Assembly (NCBI RefSeq): GCF_035083965.1
Contig: NC_089726.1
Coordinates: 9,243,501 to 9,307,500 of the forward strand
DNA from: Branchiostoma lanceolatum
Taxonomy: Eukaryota; Chordata; Leptocardii; Amphioxiformes; Branchiostomatidae
Direction: 5' to 3'
DNA length: 64,000 bases
Shown: positions 10,049 through 22,746 of the stretch, in pieces
Layout of the letters: each line of letters starts with the position of its first letter
How positions within the stretch are numbered: the stretch's first letter is position 1
Program-made: the position numbers and the translations under genes
Notes under the pieces: model-generated
Database searches by the model: none
Seen by the model: the letters and a program-made list of their open reading frames with translations, nothing else
What the model was told of the DNA's origin: nothing

Positions 10049-13000
10049 CTATTTGGAGTAGTAAGCCTTGTCGTCCAGGTTGTTGAAGAGGATGTTGTCT
10101 GTCTTGTCATCCTTCTCCTTCCTCATCCTGACCCTCTGTCGCGACAGGACCCACGGCACGGCCGCGCAGGCCAGCAGAGTCAGACCAACCAGAGGCCTGT
10201 ACCTAGATGCATAGATACAGGATCTTAAGATGCTGCCTAAGCCATTTACATGTAGACAAACAACACGCACAAGCTATGCCTATTGACATGTTCTCACTGA
10301 ACCTGTCTTAAGAATGCATGCAACTGGCAGGACATTCATTCACACACTAGCCTGAGTACCTGGAACAGGCTCTAAAACTGCATGGTCAGAGACATCACTG
10401 AAAGCTTTTAAGACACGGGCCCATCTTTATCTTCTCAAGATGCAAGAACACTTGGTAGCTGTGAACCACTGATTAGTCACTGAACTGCAGTACTATGTAG
10501 AGCTTTATGGCCTATCTCACTGGCCTTGCAGCACGTTGACGACCTCACTGCAACCAAGCAATTTTACAGAGCGCTCAAGTAATTGCATCGATGGAAAACC
10601 ATTTTATGGTTTGTGCTTTCCTTGGTCTTTTTAGTCACACTTGTACATTTTGCATGATATTCCTATTATAAAGTCAAGGGTAACAAATCCAGTTTGGGAT
10701 GCAGCGAGGTCGCCAACATGCCGCGGGTCCAGTGAGATACTTGCTTAAGTCATCATCTCTATTGTTGGTTAAAAAAACTAAGGAAACAAACCTGATCCAT
10801 CCCAGTGCGATGGTGATGAGTGACAAGGAGAGCGACACGGACAGGTTCACGATGAACAGACCCAGGGACAGGATCTCTCGCACCAGGGGGATCCAGTCAA
10901 CTGGAGGGGGAAGAAAACAGACATTAAAAAAAAAACTGTTTCTATTGATGCATATTCATAAATGTGAATGTTAATTTTGTTGCATGGTCATAAATGTGAA
11001 TCTTATAATTTCTGCAACACATTAATCTGTAGATTGCAGAATGGAGAAGTCTGGTAGAAGTCAAAAAGAAGAACTACTTCTTTACAATTTCAGAAAAAAA
11101 AGTAGTACTGATTTGAACTTTTTTAAAGGGATACATTTACATCACTTGCATTGTGACAGATATGAAATGTTCTTTCTAAAGAAGTAAATAGTAGTCAAAA
11201 TGTTTTACATGAAAAAATCACTGCTTTAGAACATTCTACCATTTTTGCAAAACGTCGGTTTCAAACAAAGTTGGGCTAACTCGACTCATGTACTGACCAA
11301 ATGTCTGCAGTATGTTTGTCATCAGATAGAGGGCGACGAACATCATGAACCAGCCTCCTACCCTCACTGCCCAGGTCAGCATGGTGTTAGCAGCGTGCTC
11401 CGCTTCAAAGATTTTCTGTACCAGACAAAAGAAGTAAAACAACAGTTCATGATCTCTCAAGAATCTTTCAGTGATGTAAATGATCAGTTATTTTTGGTTG
11501 CTAATCAGATGTTCAACTGTTTCCATCTTTTGGATTGGAAGTCCTGGCACACAGTACAAAAATTGATCGGCCAACGAGTCTGTGAGCTCTAAATGACATA
11601 CTCAGTGGTAATATGCCCGGTGTTCTCTCAATCAACGTGCAATTTATTAGGGACCGGCTGATGTTCGAACGTCATTGAGCCCTGTTAGATATAAGGTAGA
11701 TTTTCATGTGAAAAATATGTGTAACCCTCTGTCGATCTTAAAGTCGGGTTACCTTTTGGCAATCAGCAAATACATGCAGAAGCTCGATAACTGTGTCGCA
11801 GTGGTATAAGGCAGGTACTTTCTTCAGATAGTGTGTAAGGTTTCTACTGTACAATATCTACCTCAGGTGACAGGACTCCATAATACAGCAGCTCCAGGGC
11901 ATCCCCAGCCTCAGTCTGGTACGGCTGCAGTCTGTTCCCAGCCTGTCTGGCTACAATACTCACCTGCAGGGGGACGGAAAAACTGTGGTAGAACAGGCTT
12001 GCAAGAGTGCCAAAGCATATAGCAAAATCGTTTGTTTCTAAGCAGGGTTATTTTTTACAGGGAGGGGTTGTTAGTCCTTCCCCTTTAAAGGAAACCCAAG
12101 CAATATTCGAAAGATTTTGAAAGTCAATTTATTTAGTCATTTCTATACAACACTATAACAATGTATAGCAACGTCCATGATGCAAAAATACGACGTTATT
12201 GTGATGTGGGAACTCACTGAAAATCGTGGCCAGAGTTATTGTAGACTCGCAAAACTAAAGGGATCGTCGTATGGCATGATTTTGCACAGTTTTAAAATGC
12301 TCAAAGTATGAAGTTATTACGCAAACGTGCTTAAAAAATTAGTAAATGTCACTACCATAAAGATTTCAGCACTTTGTTTATTTCCATTTTATGGGCCCTA
12401 ATATTGCTTTGGTTGCCTGTAACGCGCTTGAGGCCCCTCCTCAAAAACTTGATCCCCATTTTATGTCCCTTCCAAAAGACGGATGCAGCCCCAACCAAGA
12501 TTTTTGTGTGCCCTGGTTTCCCAGTTAGCATCTAATTGAAACCAGGAGCTCAACTGTGAGGTTGCTACCAGTTGAGCTTCATAGGGACATCCCTATACCG
12601 GAATATCCCATACAACAACATACAGTTACAGGAGGAAGAGGGTTTAAACACAGAAAAAAAGACTCACATGGTCTGCTGGTCCCAACTCCGAGTTACCACA
12701 CAGTCCTGCATAGCTGAACTCCACACGCACATCCCCTACCTGTAGTGACGTATTCTTGGTTTATCATAAGGTTCAGAAGGTGTCAAAACACAATTAAAAC
12801 ATAGGTAGCATTAATCGCTGGATGAGCTATTGATATACATGACAACTATTAATTAAACACAGTAATTGTCACAACAGCCATATATCAAAGATTGTTTAAA
12901 ACTTAACATGTACATTGCAATATATTCTTTAGTAGCTCATTTTCAACGGAACAAGTCATCAAATTCTTGCAGATTCTTAGCAAAAGATCTGCCAGAATTA

Positions 13001-16000
13001 ACTAAAAAAAGCTTCTTGTAATTTGTTTCACTGACAATCATGTAACAGCTTACGTTAGGTCTGATGGGGTCTGCAGAGTGGTAGAAGGCTCCTTGGAACA
13101 CCTTGACCTGGGGGTCAGAGGGCACCAGGTGACTCTTGGCCAAAGGGTACTTCTGAAAGTGGGAGATCTTCCCAATCAGACCTGTGGAACCGAATCATAA
13201 TGATGTGTTCAACACTGGGAGATGCCTATGTTTTTTTAATGATTTTATAAACCCAGTGTAACAGTGTGGTTCACGTGCCACTTACTGAGCAGTCTAACTT
13301 TTAGTCGGACCTTTTAGCCTAGTGGTAAGTGCATTGGGTTTGTGCGCTGATGGCCCGGGTTTGATTCCCGGAGAGACAAACAGGGTAGTAGTACAGTCTC
13401 CTTGCTCCCGGGAATCAAACCCGGGCCAGCGTACAAACCAAACACACCATTAGGCTAAAAGGTCCGGACAAGTTAGACTGGTCAGTTATAAGTTGTGCTT
13501 GAACCACACTATTACATATGTACACCACATTATCAATCTTCACCATGCTCCCTGTGGGCCTCATATGTATGTCAGTGTCTTTATCTAAACAATTAAAAAG
13601 TTCTTGCAACAACAGAATCACAAAAACTCAGCTTACCGGTAACAGTGAACTTCATGTACATGTAGGGGTTACATCATGTGAAAAGTTTGACATTACCCTT
13701 GGACAGGTGGAAGTTCCCAATGGTGACATCATCAGCTGTGATAGTTTCAGCACGGACTGGCATGGACCTGTGGCACAGATACTGTCATCTATACAGGGGA
13801 AGCCTACACTCAGACAATTATCTACATGTAACTAACCAAATAGGCGATGCTTACAAGCTTGCTTAACCTTCTCCCTGCTGCCTAACCCCGTTACAAGTAG
13901 GGTGCTAAACAGCTACTTCAGTGTGCTAAAGGTTAACTGAAAGGTGAGCAATGAAAATCATGTATTAATTGTGTTGATATCTTCAACCACTACAAGAAAG
14001 TTTATACATGCAAAGAGGTTTCAAATCCTTGGTAATGTACAAGTCATAAGCTTACCCTGGGTTCTTGTGTCCCATCTCTCGATCAAAGTTTCGACTGTTC
14101 ACAAGGTCAGACCTCCACTCATTGTCTGAAAGAATTATTCACAATGTCATGTAAAAATTGAAAATCAACAACTCAAACTTAAGAAATATGTTGGAAGTTA
14201 CAGAAGAAGCCTGTTTTAAATGTACCAAATTCTAAAGTCTGTTGATGACTGACATATGATTGATATGTCAAAAAACATCTGAATGTTTGACAGTAGCTAT
14301 AATTTTTAAGAATAGAGTCTAATATTGTTCTTACTGTACGTATAGGTTGTCTCCCTGCGAACCTGGCTCCCCTCTTTGTACTCCCTGTAAGAGATAAATA
14401 TGTGGATGATGCTTTTTTCCCAGTAATTACAGGAGTAAAATCAAACACAGAAGCATCAACAAAAGAATAAAAGGTCTAAGGTTGTACCAGGGCTGTCTCC
14501 AGCTTAAACTTTCATTCATTGTTTGGCAGTCCATGTTGTTGTTTTCTGTTGATTTTCATCAGTTTCATGTAATGAAGTTAAAATTTTTTGGATGGACAGT
14601 GAAATTTGTCTGTCCAACTAGCAAATCCCTGGGTTGCACATTGCTAACTTTTGACCCCTGACCTTAAAGGTGTATCGTTGTCAAGCGCAACATTTAACCC
14701 CTGGGCACCAACAGATTTACTACTGGGGCTCCTATATCCACTTCCCTAAAACATTTTTTTGGGAGGTGAGTATAGGAGGCCTGGTAGTAAAATGGATGGC
14801 ATCCAGGCTAGTGACCTTCAACTGTTGAAGGTCAGACCTACTTGGTGTGCTCATGCTCCACCCATTGGTACATCTCCACATGTTTCTTCAGTTTGACAGC
14901 AGGGACAGTAACGGCATAGTCTGCATCTGTCAGAGGCTGAAACACAAACATAATTAATTGTGTGATTCTCTTGGCTCCATCAGACACACATACACTGTGA
15001 TACACATAAATCTAGACTACTTCCAAATTCATCAAAATTATACATGTAACTGAATAAAGAATAGTCTGCCAAGTGGTGGTCTTTGAATAGTTCCCTTTTC
15101 TAAAAGTGTTATCACTTACACAATAACATTTTAATGTCACATGAAAAGATTGTGTTGTAGACTGCATCAAAGGAAAGTATTCAAATGGATACGTTGCTAC
15201 ATTGCAATGGGTAGACATGAGTTTAACTCGGAGTGAGTTTTGGGCTTTGAAAATCTACACAGTTCTACAAACAAACAAATGTTTATCAATTGATAGTGTT
15301 TAAGTCAGTTTAACTATGTTAACATACCTTGTTGGTGTGGAGTGGACCGGTGAAGTAAACCAGCTTGTGATTGTTGTGTTCAAATGCGACGTCCACGGTT
15401 GACAGGTGGATCACTGAGTGCAGACCCTCGTCCAAAGACTGAGCAGTCTGCACCGCACGACCCTGTACAAAATCAGTGTGAAAATGTGGCACCACCTACC
15501 AATGTTTTATGGGAATGTAGCCTGTAATAAAACTGCCTTCCACAAAATAAAACAATCTTTAATTCTACTTCAGTCTCCACTTCAGGATTAAAGTTAAGCT
15601 CTTCCAGGATCATTCCTTTCAGTGCAAAATGTACGATTACACTTTTCTGTCCTAAATCATATCTGGGAATTTTTACATCTTAAATCACATCTTAAATTTT
15701 CAAGTCATACATTACATCTTAACTGTTCCAGTCTCGAATCACATCTTAAATTTTCCTCTATCTTACATCGTATCTTAAAGATTTCTTTGCGGACTTCTCC
15801 TTTAGAAGTAGCATTTGCAAAATACACAAATGATGCATATTCTTACCTCATTCCAGAATAGGACCGGGAAGGACCCACAGAACAGCAGGAAGCCAAAGAA
15901 GGCTCCGAAGAAGGAGTTCTTGACCCTGCTGAGGAAGCCCGGGTTCTCCCTGTAGCTGACCCTGGTGTGGCTGTCCGGGCCCGAGGTGTGCATGCCGGGG

Positions 16001-17162
16001 GCGTCGGGGTACTGGGTAAATGATGGACAAATCACAAGAGTTTCATAGCTTCGAGCATCATCAGGGCTGTCTCCTGCTTTAATTTTTTCTGTGTTCTACT
16101 CAATATCATGTTGTTAATTTTCGTTGTCAAATTTGTCGTTTGAAGCTTACAAAAATTACATTTTCTTCAATTTCATGTCATGAAGTTCCAATTTTTGGGA
16201 TATCTATGAAGTGAATTTTATTCCATCTCAACAAGCACATCCTGAAGAAATCCGTCCTCAGACGGAGGGATGGGTTCTGGAAACAGCCCTGAGTATCGAC
16301 TATGGACTACACTGTATACAGCACTTAAACTAAGTTAAAGAGAGCAACTTTTTATCAAAGCAGAACCTTTATTCCCACCTGTACATCTCAAGTATGTCAG
16401 AAAGCCACTAGGAGATTTTATTGTAGTCTTAAAAGCATCCCTAGATCTTTTAAATAAGAAATTACTAGTAGAGACATGTAGACAATACCAAAAGGTTGAA
16501 GCTATTTTATGTTAAATTTACCTAAAATGGTTGTAGTTGTTTCACAGCTTTAGTTTTTACAGCTGATAATTAAACTATTAAATATTACCATTCAATGATT
16601 GCTCTTGTGAATTCACTGTACTGTCAAAATGCACTGCAGTGTCCTTTGCTACAGCTTGCCAAAAATAAAACATGACGTAATGCAATAAATCATCGAACCT
16701 TTGCACAAATCAGGAAGTACTTGATGACTAATGTACAATATTCATTACGCTGACGTGTAAAACATAATGTTATATTTACAAAACTGTGTCTAACTATTAT
16801 CAAATATTCCGTGTTGGGTTAACAAAACATCAGTAAGTTCAAATCGTTGTTATAAATAGCGCTAGAAGTAGGTCAATGCCACAAATATAATGTCAGTGCA
16901 GAGTCAGATGATCCCATGGGGAGGGGGGCGTGTCCTATAAAACGTGGTTTTCTAGTTAAGATGAATGTCAAGCGAGAAGTCAAATGACTCTAATGATAAC
17001 TGATGGCTATTTTTCATGGCTAACTGTACTGTCAATCTAGGAAGAGTGCGGGTTTCCGCTAGTAACAGGTCATGACATAACGATAGACGGCAACACTGTC
17101 GACGCCAAAATAAACATTGCACATTTTCAAACTAAATGTAAACCTACCGTTTGTCTGTACAT
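10049..17162 (-). CDS. TMEM43: TMEM43 (LUMA) orthologue, 13 coding exons, 427 residues
   Basis: Exons in transcript order: 17162-17148, 16011-15847, 15462-15328, 14936-14842, 14384-14335, 14125-14056, 13767-13697, 13181-13054, 12739-12668, 11963-11862, 11415-11298, 10900-10792, 10202-10049. All junctions have GT/AG and the phases close in one frame. TMEM43 is a four-pass protein of the inner nuclear membrane and ER that binds emerin and lamins. Matches to the human protein (400 aa) include FWNEGRA (human FTNEGRA), HVEMYQWVE, NFDRE-GHKNP, VDWIP and GW-YRPL. One membrane segment lies near the N-terminus, and three are C-terminal after a long lumenal domain. A Ser aligns with human S358, the residue mutated in arrhythmogenic cardiomyopathy type 5. 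The tail is longer and more acidic than in human. Exon 1 encodes only five residues (MYRQT). The gene is divergent from MSP130. Confidence 0.93.
12024..12600. repeat. Dispersed repeat remnants in a TMEM43 intron
   Basis: The segment TTTTTACAGGGAGGGGTTG near 12050 and a GAGCTCAACTG block near 12545 also occur near 41935-42010, and the first also near 47650. They appear to be the two ends of one repeat family, with about 450 bp of other sequence between them here. Confidence 0.4.
13259..13515. mobile_element. Foldback element with a tRNA-like sequence in each arm
   Basis: Two arms of about 115 bp (13259-13378 and 13399-13515) are inverted copies with roughly 80% match by eye. Each contains an A-box-like TAGCCTAGTGGTAAG or its counterpart, and a B-box/T-arm sequence (CCCGGGTTTGATTCCCGG). 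The T arm pairs fully, but the ends do not form an acceptor stem, so it is not a working tRNA. It lies in a TMEM43 intron, about 80 bp from exon 8. It may derive from two tRNA-type SINEs inserted head-to-head or from a palindromic MITE that picked up a tRNA promoter. Confidence 0.65.
13863..13936. mobile_element. 75-bp MITE (TTAACC...GGTTAA family), copy 1
   Basis: It begins TTAACCTTCTCCCTGCTG and ends GTGTGCTAAAGGTTAA. The same element occurs at 31986-32061 and 56787-56863. The terminal inverted repeat is TTAACCTT/AAGGTTAA. Confidence 0.65.
14488..14631. mobile_element. hAT-like MITE, 144 bp, with 8-bp target duplication
   Basis: The ends are CAGGG and CCCTG. It is flanked by GGTTGTAC (14480-14487) and GGTTGCAC (14632-14639), an 8-bp duplication with one mismatch, as hAT transposases make. 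The internal start CAGGGCTGTCTCC is shared with the element at 16072. Confidence 0.65.
16072..16291. mobile_element. hAT-like MITE, 220 bp, related to 14488-14631
   Basis: The ends are CAGGGCTGT and ACAGCCCTG, perfect 9-bp inverted repeats. The flanking 8-mers match at five of eight positions, so the target duplication is degraded. It lies in intron 1 of TMEM43, next to coding exon 2. Confidence 0.65.
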
Positions 17163-18041
17163 TTGTTGTAGACGATGAACACCCCCGTGAGGTAGGTTTC
17201 CTGGTAGTATTCCTCACTGTTTCACAGGCGACGACAATCTGTACACAATAAAGAAACGTTACAAACTGTATGACGTCGAACAGGTGAAATATTTACCTTA
17301 AGGCTGTTAAGGCTTACGTGTTCGTCCCCGGTTGGCGCAACAGGTCACAGGTCACACCCAATAACATGATACTTTACCTTTTGTGTCACCCAGGTGAACC
17401 GTAGTCTAACCAAGCAACGACTGGAAGTGGAGCGTCCCACAAGAACAAACTTCTTCAGTAGAATCAACACAGTACAATGCACAGCTCCTCACCCAGCTGA
17501 TCGAACTCGTCTGATCACGTCTCTTGATAGAAGGGGTCATGGAGGTCACCGTGTACAACAACCATCTAGCGGTTTACATTAGAATAGCAAATACAAAATG
17601 TATAGCAACGTGCACTTTGTCCCGGGACCCCATCAATCACTTTACAATACAAGTGTTAACTCTACCAGACCTCTTAGCGGACTGTACAAAGTGATAGAAA
17701 TTGGCTAAAATAGAGGAATATTTCATAAGAGGGATTGATCAGTCATAGGAGTACAGATTAATCTGTTGGTTGTAAATGGTAACTTTATGGCCGGTGTCAT
17801 TAAACAACTCAGGCCAATTTCTACTATTTTTCCAGCAGCAAACAGAGTCTGTCAGGTCACCCAAAGCAAGAGATATCTCAAACACACTGTTTTCAAATTA
17901 AGTGGCCGATGTATGCAACGGATAAATGTTAGCAGAGGTAAAGCAAAGCCCGTTATTTTTTCAGGGGGCACAGCACACTGAGAGTAAACCTTACAAAGGG
18001 GTCAACTGATGAAAAATCGTAGGCCAAGTGACGTCAGCAAC
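17163..18041. promoter_or_regulatory. Shared divergent upstream region of TMEM43 and the MSP130-like gene
   Basis: About 880 bp separate the two start codons, which face away from each other, so both promoters must lie here or in unseen upstream exons. No TATA box was recognised. Part of the interval (about 17690-17840) is a dispersed repeat. Whether the promoters are co-regulated cannot be told. Confidence 0.45.
17690..17840. repeat. Dispersed repeat shared with the 40.7-kb foldback
   Basis: A 25-bp stretch at about 17813-17837 starting GGCCAATTTCTACTATTTT is identical to 40759-40783. A diverged inverted copy (AGAAATTGGCTAAAATAGA) lies near 17694, so this copy may also be a foldback. Confidence 0.5.
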
Positions 18042-21000
18042 ATGGCCGCAAAAGGAGAGCTCCACTTGCAAGCCGCTTCTTTCATGTGTTTCGTCTGTCT
18101 GGGCACGGCAGCGCTCGTCCTACGGCCCCTCTCCGCGGTCTACCTCCCCCACAGCCTGGGCGGGGAGAGCGGAGGCCTGCGGTACGGTCTGGACACCGGA
18201 GCGGTGGAGAAGTTGGCCTACGACGAAGAACGTTTCGTAGTTTACGCAGCTGGTATGAACTCTGACAACTGTTTTAACGTTAAATAACAATCTGTAAAAG
18301 GCAAAAGGGAGACTGACTTTAAGTAGTCAATCTATGCATGACATTAGCTATACAATTTTTAGGTTAACCTTGACTTGATATGTATATATTTGTAACACTT
18401 TCTACCGTAAGACTACCGAACCGGTATCCATATTTCCACATTATATGTACACACGTTCACAAAAGGTATCTAGTTTCTTGTCAACTATCAACGCCTGTTA
18501 CATTTCAGGAGGCGCCGGTATCCTGAACGTTGTTGACATCTCCGGTCCCGCGAAGCCGAAGGTGTTACACCAGCAAGAGCTACCAGGTGGCGTTCTTGAC
18601 ATAGACCTGTGTGGGAATTATGTGGCGATTGCGCTGGAAAGGATGCCTCTTCAACCCAGTAGAACCATGAGAACACTCGTCTACCCGGTTTACCAGGGCA
18701 ATGGTGAAAATATGCGGCCTGTTCATAGCTTTGAAGGTGAAAATGCTATTGCAGTATTGTAAAAAGAACACTTTCGTTGTGTTGTGAATGCTGAATGGAA
18801 CCAGGAACGGCTGTGAGGAAAATGGTTGAACCTTTTTCACGGAAAAGAGAAATGAGTTTCAGCAAGGAAAATAAAAAGAATCTTTCTAAGTTTCTTCATG
18901 TTACTTTTCCCTGGATTGGTAATGTTATAGTAAATGTGAAAGCAATGATAGAACGGAGGTTTTAAAGATAATTCTTCGTGTAATGGCTATGACTCTTTCA
19001 TTGTAACGTTACTTGGCTAGATTCAATCCTAGAATTGCCTACAATCTTATTTCAAGTTTGGGTCGTCTTTTTTTCTCATGAGTATCGTTACATTTCCGTT
19101 CCGTTTCTCCAGTGAGCTCCAGGCCGGACTCACTGAAGTTTACCCATGACTGTCGCACACTGGTGGTTCTGGACGAGGGCTGGCCTGGCGAGGACGTGAC
19201 AGGGGTTTACCAGGACCCCGGAGGAGCCGCCGTCATCATAGATTTCGACTCTACGGACCTGGGCAGTGCATCTACTCTTGTTCGGACGGCAGACTTTCGA
19301 CGGTTTGACGAAATGTGATGGCAGCAAGTTTTTTTAGTTGTGGAAATATTTGTTTTTAACAGTCGATCCGGCAAATATGTTGACTTATTTTGTTTTACTA
19401 ATTCATGTAGAGAACGATTATAAACGTGATTGTGCTGAAAATCCATGTTAAGAGGACAAAAAACACAACAACAACAACAACAACAAATGAAATAAAAAAT
19501 AATTACGGCTCACGGAAGATAACCATATATAATCATATTTTTTGACGTGACGGTAAATGTAGGGCGTCCCTGTACCAGTCCAGAGGCGTACGGTGGTTGC
19601 TAGGCGGGTCTACAGCTAACGTTGCCCCTGACGACGACCACGTCACAACTTTCAACTTCTCTCAGTCCCTGGAACCGGAGTATGTCACATTCAATCAGGA
19701 CGACTCCAGGGCCTACATCTCTCTACAGGTGTACAATAAACAGCCGTTCAACAAAAACATTTCAAAGTTGAAGAAACTGCGTAAAACATCTAGCCAGTCT
19801 TCTGGTCGTCTTATGAATATAATTTGCTTTAGAGTTTGATAACTATGTTTGCACACGTGAGAGTTGTTTGGAATTCAGCGTTCCGTTTTTACGTCCGACG
19901 TAAGACCGATTCCTTTCTCACTTCAAGGACAACAATGCCATCGCAGTCTTGGACATGCGCACAGCAACGTTTGAGGACATCTACCCCCTGGGGAGCAAAG
20001 ACTGGAATCTGTCCAGTATGGATACAAGCGACCAGGATGGAGGTGACTTCACTTTCATAATACGTGTCTCACATTCTTGTTAGCTTTATTGAACATGTAG
20101 TAATGTCTAGTAAATAAATAATAAAGTGTTTGCATTTTTCAAGCCATGCAAAACGCAGCCCACAATATGGTATCCTACCTAATAGTGATCATGGAACAAA
20201 GTCGTTTTTCTATAATTGAAGAATATTCAAGACTCAAGATGTAAGATAAAGTACGTCCTAAATGTGTTGCATCCAAAATGTACATTGATGTACGTAACTC
20301 TGCTTTAAGGTGTAAATCTCAGAAAATGGCCAATCTACGGACTACGCATGCCAGACGCTATCAAACATTTCACGCACAACGGACGCGGTTACGTCGCTAC
20401 AGCAAACGAGGGCGTCACGACTAGCATGGCGATCAACGGCACGGAATACAGCGACGCCATGCGGGGACAGGACATCGTTGCAAGTAACGTAGGCTTTGTT
20501 TAGTTTGACGAACATACTTTGAAGCTCCCGCGACTTTCAGAGTCATTTTGTTTTCGTGGAATTTTGATAAAGTATTATGCAAAAGTACAACCTAAAAGAG
20601 CCTTGTTTGTCTTCTTTTCAGACGGTTTACTGTCAGATAACGTCAGCTCCAGTATGAGAGACGCCCTTATGGACCCGGCTCAACTTGGTGACGTAGTTTT
20701 TACGCCTTTGTTTCTTAGAAATGTTTTACAGCTTTTCTTCGTTATATCTAAAGCGTGCCTGGTTGAGGTTATAATATTTGCTTTACAAGATGAACTGTTG
20801 TGAATACTAGTTCCTTCCCCAACTCTTATTCAGCTGATAAAGTCACAGTCGAAAGCATTATTTGGCTATAAGGCCACCGCAAGTGAATTTCATGAATAAC
20901 ATCCTCTGCAGACTCCGAATTAAATGCGAGAGGGCGAAAAATAGATACCATAAACGTTAACGTGTTAACAGGCGGCAAAACATTGTATCATTGTGTCTGT

Positions 21001-22746
21001 GCCAACAACTTTGTTATTCGTGTATTCAAGAAGTGAACTATGAGGCGAAAATTTATGAGCGTGTTCCATACAATTTATTTGCCGTGACCTAATCTATATT
21101 GAATATAAGTGTATGCGTAATCGCTTTGTTTTATATTTCATCACAGGCTGTCTAATCTTCAGCATCACGGACGGCCTGGATCCGAGTGACCCCCACAAGG
21201 TCCGAGAACTCCACACGTTCGGCGGCCGGGGCGTGTCCGTTTTCGACGCAGAAGACCTGAGCCTAGTGTGGGACAGCGGGGACGATTTTGAGAGGGTCGG
21301 AGCTGAGGCCCATCCCGCCGTCTTCAACTCACAGTTTAAGAACGAGAACATGGGCGAGACACCGGCGGACAGTTTCGATAGGGCGTCATGTTCTAAGGTA
21401 AGTTTTGTGGAACTTGACTGATTTTCATTAAGATTGTGATGATGATTAAGATTATACTACATTGTATTGATTTATCTTGAGACTTGCCAATGTCAACCTT
21501 AATTTTGTACATTGGAATTGCTTAGTTTGGAAACGTAACACGCATACAGAATTGCTTACAAATCACCATCATAGACCATACCCGCCTAAAAAATCTTCAA
21601 TCTCATACTATAGAATCTACCATGTACAAATCATGCTTTGATTACAATTGCTTGTATGTTTTCACTCCAAGGGACCCGAGCCACAAGCCTTAACAGTCGG
21701 CCGTATTGGAGACCAGACTGTGATTTTCGTTGGGAACGAGAAAACGTCGGACATCTTTATCTACAGTCTACGGGACGGGGAGACGTTTGTGCCGAAGCTG
21801 GAAAGTGTGTACCGCGGGGGTAGGACGAACCTGACCTGGGCAGAGGCGTACAGGGCCAGAGAAGTGGGAGACATCACCCCAGAAGATCTCATGTTAGTAG
21901 ATAATAGAATTATTTTAGTGACGCTATACGTCAATGTGTTCAACTGCGATGATACTATTTGTTTTGCCCGCTAAGGGTGTCTTTATATATTTCCGTCGTA
22001 TATTTCGGTCTGCAAATTTGTTATGCCCGAACCTCAGGATGAACAACATTTATGCATTACAGTTGGGGCCTAATGAGGGTCCTCAATTAATCAGAAAGAT
22101 TTGCATAGATTAGCCATTGCAAAAAGCATTAAGCGTGAAGGCTAGAGATGTATGCATACCATCGGATGGCGTTCAGCACCAAGGACAGATGTCAATAGAA
22201 ACGGTAGCGCATGCATTGACGCTAATTATACTGAGACACCACGCTGCCTGGTAATGGTGTAGATTTCTGAGCAAAAGTAACTTCGATGGTCTGACACAAG
22301 TCACAAGCGTTAGCAAATCAATAACTTTCTATTTGTCAATGTATCAAACTAAAGATTCTCTCTTTCTTTACTACAAGATTTATTCCGTCAGACCGCAGCC
22401 CGAATGGACGACCACTGCTGCTAGTTGACGGGACAGTCAGTGGGACCGTTTCCGTGTACGAAGTCGTGGACACCAGTGAAACCTCGACAGCAGTGAGCCT
22501 ACTTTTTAATTAAATGAAGAGAGGTGCGTTTATCTCTGATGTAAGAATCTATGTACACTTTTGGGCCCTTGTGGAACGGGTATTGGTTTGTACATTATGG
22601 AATGTGGATATTAACTTGTCAAAGTCTGACGCTTCGTTATGTTCCCTACACAGTGCCGTGCCACATCGATGCCAGACGCGGTCCTCTGGAGCTTAATACT
22701 CGTGTTTTTCACCTTCTTCAACGAGCAGTTTTGTATGATACACTGA
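18042..22746 (+). CDS. msp130: MSP130-like cell-surface glycoprotein (choice-of-anchor I family), 11 exons, 613 residues
   Basis: Exons: 18042-18252, 18509-18736, 19113-19314, 19563-19728, 19928-20042, 20310-20483, 20622-20687, 21147-21397, 21672-21892, 22378-22492, 22654-22746. All phases close in frame. ATG 18042 has a strong context (AACATGG) and gives the better signal peptide; an in-frame ATG at 18009 is the alternative. Family landmarks are ILNVVDIS, PDSLKFTHDCRTLVVLDEG, GVRW, LEPEYVTF, NNAIAVLD, GYVATANEG, RELHTFGGRG, FVGNEKTSDI and IPSDRSPNG. Sequons such as NGT, NVS and NLT are present. The last exon encodes a short hydrophobic stretch (about 592-605), compatible with GPI attachment but followed by eight polar residues. 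Sea urchin MSP130 is a GPI-anchored protein of skeleton-forming cells. The role in a lancelet without a mineral skeleton is unknown. Exon 3-4 borders are the least certain. Confidence 0.87.
22172..22188 (+). promoter_or_regulatory. RE1/NRSE-like 17-mer in MSP130 intron 9
   Basis: TTCAGCACCAAGGACAG matches the 17-bp core of the vertebrate REST site (NTYAGMRCCNNRGMSAG) at every fixed position. Two near-identical copies lie at 51868 and 52343. Function is inferred only. Confidence 0.4.

Noticed and set aside
13310-13380. A functional tRNA gene
   Set aside because: The T arm and A/B-box-like sequences are present, but the 5' and 3' ends do not pair as an acceptor stem, and an inverted copy sits beside it. 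It is better read as a tRNA-derived repeat.
18009-18041. Start of MSP130 at the first ATG (18009)
   Set aside because: It would add 11 charged residues before the signal peptide. The second ATG has the stronger context. Left as an alternative.
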